Both the position numbers and the translations under genes were made by a program. The notes below the pieces were generated by a model that was given only the letters and a program-made list of their open reading frames with translations, was not told the DNA's origin and did no database searches. From the NCBI GenBank assembly GCA_945872035.1, contig CAMBYA010000075.1:1-8973 (forward strand): a stretch of DNA of 8,973 nt. Direction: 5' to 3'. The stretch is from Rhizobium sp. Q54 (GTDB lineage Bacteria > Pseudomonadota > Alphaproteobacteria > SMXS01). Numbering within the stretch: the stretch's first letter is position 1; every line of letters begins with the position of its first letter. Of this stretch, positions 7,197 to 8,973 are shown one piece after another.

Positions 7197-7775
7197 ATGA
7201 AAACATTGCTTCGCTGCACCCTTGTGCTGATTGCCCTTGCCGGCACCTTCCCGGCCCTGGCGGAAACGCTCCCGCCGCCCAGGATCGCCGTGGTCGACCT
7301 CGAGGCGCTCAGCCAGAGGTCGCTGGTCACCCACGACCTGGACAAGAAGGTGGAGGCAGCCAAGGCGGCTTACCGCCAGAACACCAGGTACAGATACGAA
7401 TCGCTGCAGGAGGAGCTTCGTGCGCTCAGGGTAGACTCCGCCCACATCTCGGCCGACGACCGCCAACAGCGCCAGGCATCGCTGGAACAGCGTATCGCCC
7501 AGACCGCGGAGGACGACAAGAAGGGCCTCGAGGAAATCGAAGCCCGCGGCCAGGCGGCCATGGCAACGCTGCAGCCGAAACTCCAGGCCATCATCAAGCG
7601 CGTCGCCAGCGGCATGTCGCTCGACCTGGTGCTGGACAAGAATGCGTACGACGCCCTGGTCTCCGATAAGCTGGCCGCGCCGGGCGCAAACGACATCACG
7701 AACCTGATCCAGACTTTCCTCAATGCCGAGGTGCCGACCGTCGAATTACCGGCCAAAGGAGCGCCCCAGCAATGA
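7197..7775 (+). CDS. OmpH/Skp-like periplasmic protein, first of a tandem pair
   Basis: 192 residues with a classical Sec signal peptide (Lys3, Arg6, a hydrophobic core, then ALA just before Glu23), so the mature protein of about 170 residues is periplasmic. The mature start PRIAVVDLEALSQRS (28-42) resembles the first beta-strand of OmpH/Skp. A long, highly charged helical region (about 45-140, rich in Glu, Gln, Lys, Arg) follows, as in the tentacle coiled coils of Skp. The end (LDLVLDKNAY 142-151, then NDITNLIQTFLNAEVPTVEL 165-184) matches the C-terminal strand and helix of the family. Skp holds unfolded outer-membrane proteins and passes them to the BAM complex. Here no bamA or lpxD is adjacent, so the chaperone role is inferred from the family and the client is unknown. 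The gene overlaps the next by 4 nt. Confidence 0.8.
   Translation: MKTLLRCTLVLIALAGTFPALAETLPPPRIAVVDLEALSQRSLVTHDLDKKVEAAKAAYRQNTRYRYESLQEELRALRVDSAHISADDRQQRQASLEQRIAQTAEDDKKGLEEIEARGQAAMATLQPKLQAIIKRVASGMSLDLVLDKNAYDALVSDKLAAPGANDITNLIQTFLNAEVPTVELPAKGAPQQ
7755..7761 (+). promoter_or_regulatory. Ribosome binding site inside the upstream gene's 3' end
   Basis: AAAGGAG lies 10 nt before the ATG at 7772, within the last codons of the first Skp-like gene. Together with the ATGA stop/start overlap, it fixes the start of the second gene and implies translational coupling. Confidence 0.65.
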
Positions 7776-8401
7776 TCCGTTCCCTGGTCCTGATGGCCGC
7801 ACTTGCCCTGCCGTTCGCCGCCCGTGCCGAGACGCCGGCGCTGGCGCCGCTTGCGCCCGCGACGAACGCCCCGACGACAACCCCATTCCTGGTGATGGAC
7901 TCCGCGCGCCTCGCAACCGAAGCTACCGCCATGCAGAGCGTCTTCGACCAGATGGCCAAGCGCCACGATATCGAGGCCGCCGCATACAAAATGGCGATCG
8001 ACAAGCTGGAGAAGGAGTTCGCGCCGGTCCGCGAGGCCAGGGACACCATCGATCCGGCCGAATACCAGAAGGCCGTCGACCAGTACAACAGTATCAAGGC
8101 CCAGATCGACGGCGTGCTCACCAAGGTCGAGGACGAGATGGGCAAGGCCGGCGAAAAGGCCATCGAACAGTTCAACACGGTTGCCACGATGGTCGGCCAG
8201 CAGGTCCGCCAGGACCACGGCATCAGCCGCTTCGTCGACGGCTCGGCGGTGCTCTACATCCGCGACGGTTCCGGCTACGACGCCACCGACGAAGTCATCA
8301 AGCGGGTGAACGCAAAGCTGCCCGACATCAAGGTGGATTTCCCGGAGCGGCCGAAGGCTGCGGCGACGGAACCGGCCAAGCCCGCGGCGAAGAAGAAGTA
8401 G
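7772..8401 (+). CDS. OmpH/Skp-like periplasmic protein, second of a tandem pair
   Basis: 209 residues. A signal peptide ends at about Ala19 (AARA before Glu20), followed by a Pro/Ala/Thr-rich linker (20-38) that the first paralogue lacks. The core then follows the OmpH/Skp pattern: FLVMDSARLATEATAMQS (39-56), a charged helical region (about 57-147, with a Pro-containing break near DTIDPAEY 91-98), and a C-terminal strand-helix (VLYIRDGSGYDATDEVIKRV, 160-179, then NAKLPDIKVDF). This ending matches alphaproteobacterial OmpH proteins well. An Ala/Pro/Lys tail (about 191-209) closes the protein. It overlaps the previous gene by 4 nt (ATGA) and shares its general build but little direct sequence, so the pair could be an old duplication or partners in a mixed oligomer. 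Its stop is 3 bp from the stop of the converging crotonase gene, so no terminator fits between them. Confidence 0.85.
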   Translation: MIRSLVLMAALALPFAARAETPALAPLAPATNAPTTTPFLVMDSARLATEATAMQSVFDQMAKRHDIEAAAYKMAIDKLEKEFAPVREARDTIDPAEYQKAVDQYNSIKAQIDGVLTKVEDEMGKAGEKAIEQFNTVATMVGQQVRQDHGISRFVDGSAVLYIRDGSGYDATDEVIKRVNAKLPDIKVDFPERPKAAATEPAKPAAKKK

Positions 8402-8404
8402 ACC

Positions 8405-8973
8405 TCAGGAAAACGTGAATTTCGGCGGGCGTTTGCCGAGGAACGCGGCGACGCCTTCGCGGTAATCCTCGCCCGCATAAGCGCCCATTGCCAGCTTCCA
8501 GCTTTCCTCGGTCTCGGCGTCGGCGCCATCAGCGATCATGGCGATGATCTGCTTTAGGACGCGGACGGAAAACTGCGAGTTGCGCGCGATCTGGGCAGCA
8601 AAGTCCCTCGTCTCCCGCTCGATCGCGTCGAGCGGATAGACCGCGTTCACCAGGCCGATCGCGAGCGCTTCGGCGGCGGGCACGGCCCGGCCGGTGAACA
8701 TCATGCTCTTGGCGTGGGACGGGCCGACCACGTCGACCAGTTGCTTCATGTCCTCGAGCGTATAGGCAAGGCCCAGCTTGGCCGGCGGAATGCCGAGCTT
8801 CGCCTCGGGCGACGCGAAGCGTATGTCGCAGGTCAGCGCGATGGCGCAGCCGCCGCCCATGCATATGCCACGCACCATGGCGATGGTCGGCTTGGAGATG
8901 CGGGTAAGCGCGCGCAGCCCGCTCGTAATGGCGGCGCGGTTGGCGTCACGCAGGGCGCTGTCGGTGTTGAGAA
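8405..8973 (-). CDS. Crotonase-superfamily protein (enoyl-CoA hydratase/isomerase type), 3' part
   Basis: The C-terminal 188 complete codons are visible, open to the window edge; full members are about 250-270 residues. The fold is clear: RISKPTIAMVRGICMGGGCAI holds the second oxyanion-hole Gly of the CoA thioester site, and CDIRFASPEAKLGIPPAKLGL and FTGRAVPAAEALAIGLVNAVYP follow. The two glutamates that activate water in rat enoyl-CoA hydratase align with Ala (codon 8843-8845) and Pro (codon 8783-8785), so simple hydratase activity is doubtful. LGLAY keeps a Tyr (codon 8762-8764) at the place where E. coli methylmalonyl-CoA decarboxylase (ScpB/YgfG) reads LGVPY. The real reaction could be decarboxylation, isomerisation or another acyl-CoA chemistry. 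The ATG at 8876-8878 is internal, not the start, because homologous sequence continues upstream of it. Confidence is high for the superfamily and low for the reaction. Confidence 0.9.
   Translation of the reverse strand, partial: LNTDSALRDANRAAITSGLRALTRISKPTIAMVRGICMGGGCAIALTCDIRFASPEAKLGIPPAKLGLAYTLEDMKQLVDVVGPSHAKSMMFTGRAVPAAEALAIGLVNAVYPLDAIERETRDFAAQIARNSQFSVRVLKQIIAMIADGADAETEESWKLAMGAYAGEDYREGVAAFLGKRPPKFTFS

Noticed and set aside
5899..7206. A 435-codon minus-strand open frame opposite the DUF3089 gene
   Set aside because: Antisense shadow rich in Val, Arg and Gly, without family features. The + strand frame has an anchor helix and a serine-hydrolase elbow.

Overview
The window is a GC-rich stretch of about 9 kb of ordinary bacterial chromosome, almost fully coding. 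The organism is probably an alphaproteobacterium. The evidence is a plant-type glutamate-cysteine ligase next to rsmE and ubiA (a grouping I recall from alphaproteobacteria), an alphaproteobacterial-style RsmE, ubiquinone synthesis through UbiA/UbiD, and OmpH/Skp-type periplasmic proteins of a Gram-negative cell. I see no RNA gene, insertion sequence, CRISPR array, prophage part or integration scar. Composition looks even throughout.

Layout. Positions 1-662 (+) hold the C-terminal part of the TldD protease subunit. Positions 841-1212 (+) encode a small three-helix membrane protein of unknown family. Convergent to it, 3424 to 1226 (-), lies a two-gene unit: rsmE (16S rRNA m3U1498 methyltransferase), then gshA (first step of glutathione synthesis). 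Divergent from rsmE, across a 67-bp gap, runs a tight + strand unit: ubiA (3492-4445), ubiD (4449-5963) and a membrane-anchored DUF3089 alpha/beta-hydrolase (5971-7131). UbiA prenylates 4-hydroxybenzoate and UbiD decarboxylates the product, so two consecutive ubiquinone steps are translated from adjacent cistrons. After 65 bp come two overlapping genes (7197-7775 and 7772-8401) for secreted, helix-rich proteins of the OmpH/Skp type. The window ends in the C-terminal part of a crotonase-superfamily gene on the - strand (8405-8973).

Most of this is housekeeping. I do not see a convincing new multi-gene system. The points most worth a second look are: the tandem of two divergent Skp/OmpH-like proteins, apparently away from bamA/lpxD; the crotonase homologue that lacks both catalytic glutamates of enoyl-CoA hydratase but keeps a tyrosine matching methylmalonyl-CoA decarboxylase; the DUF3089 hydrolase coupled to ubiA-ubiD; the orphan 123-residue membrane protein; and a Cys in place of an expected Arg in RsmE.
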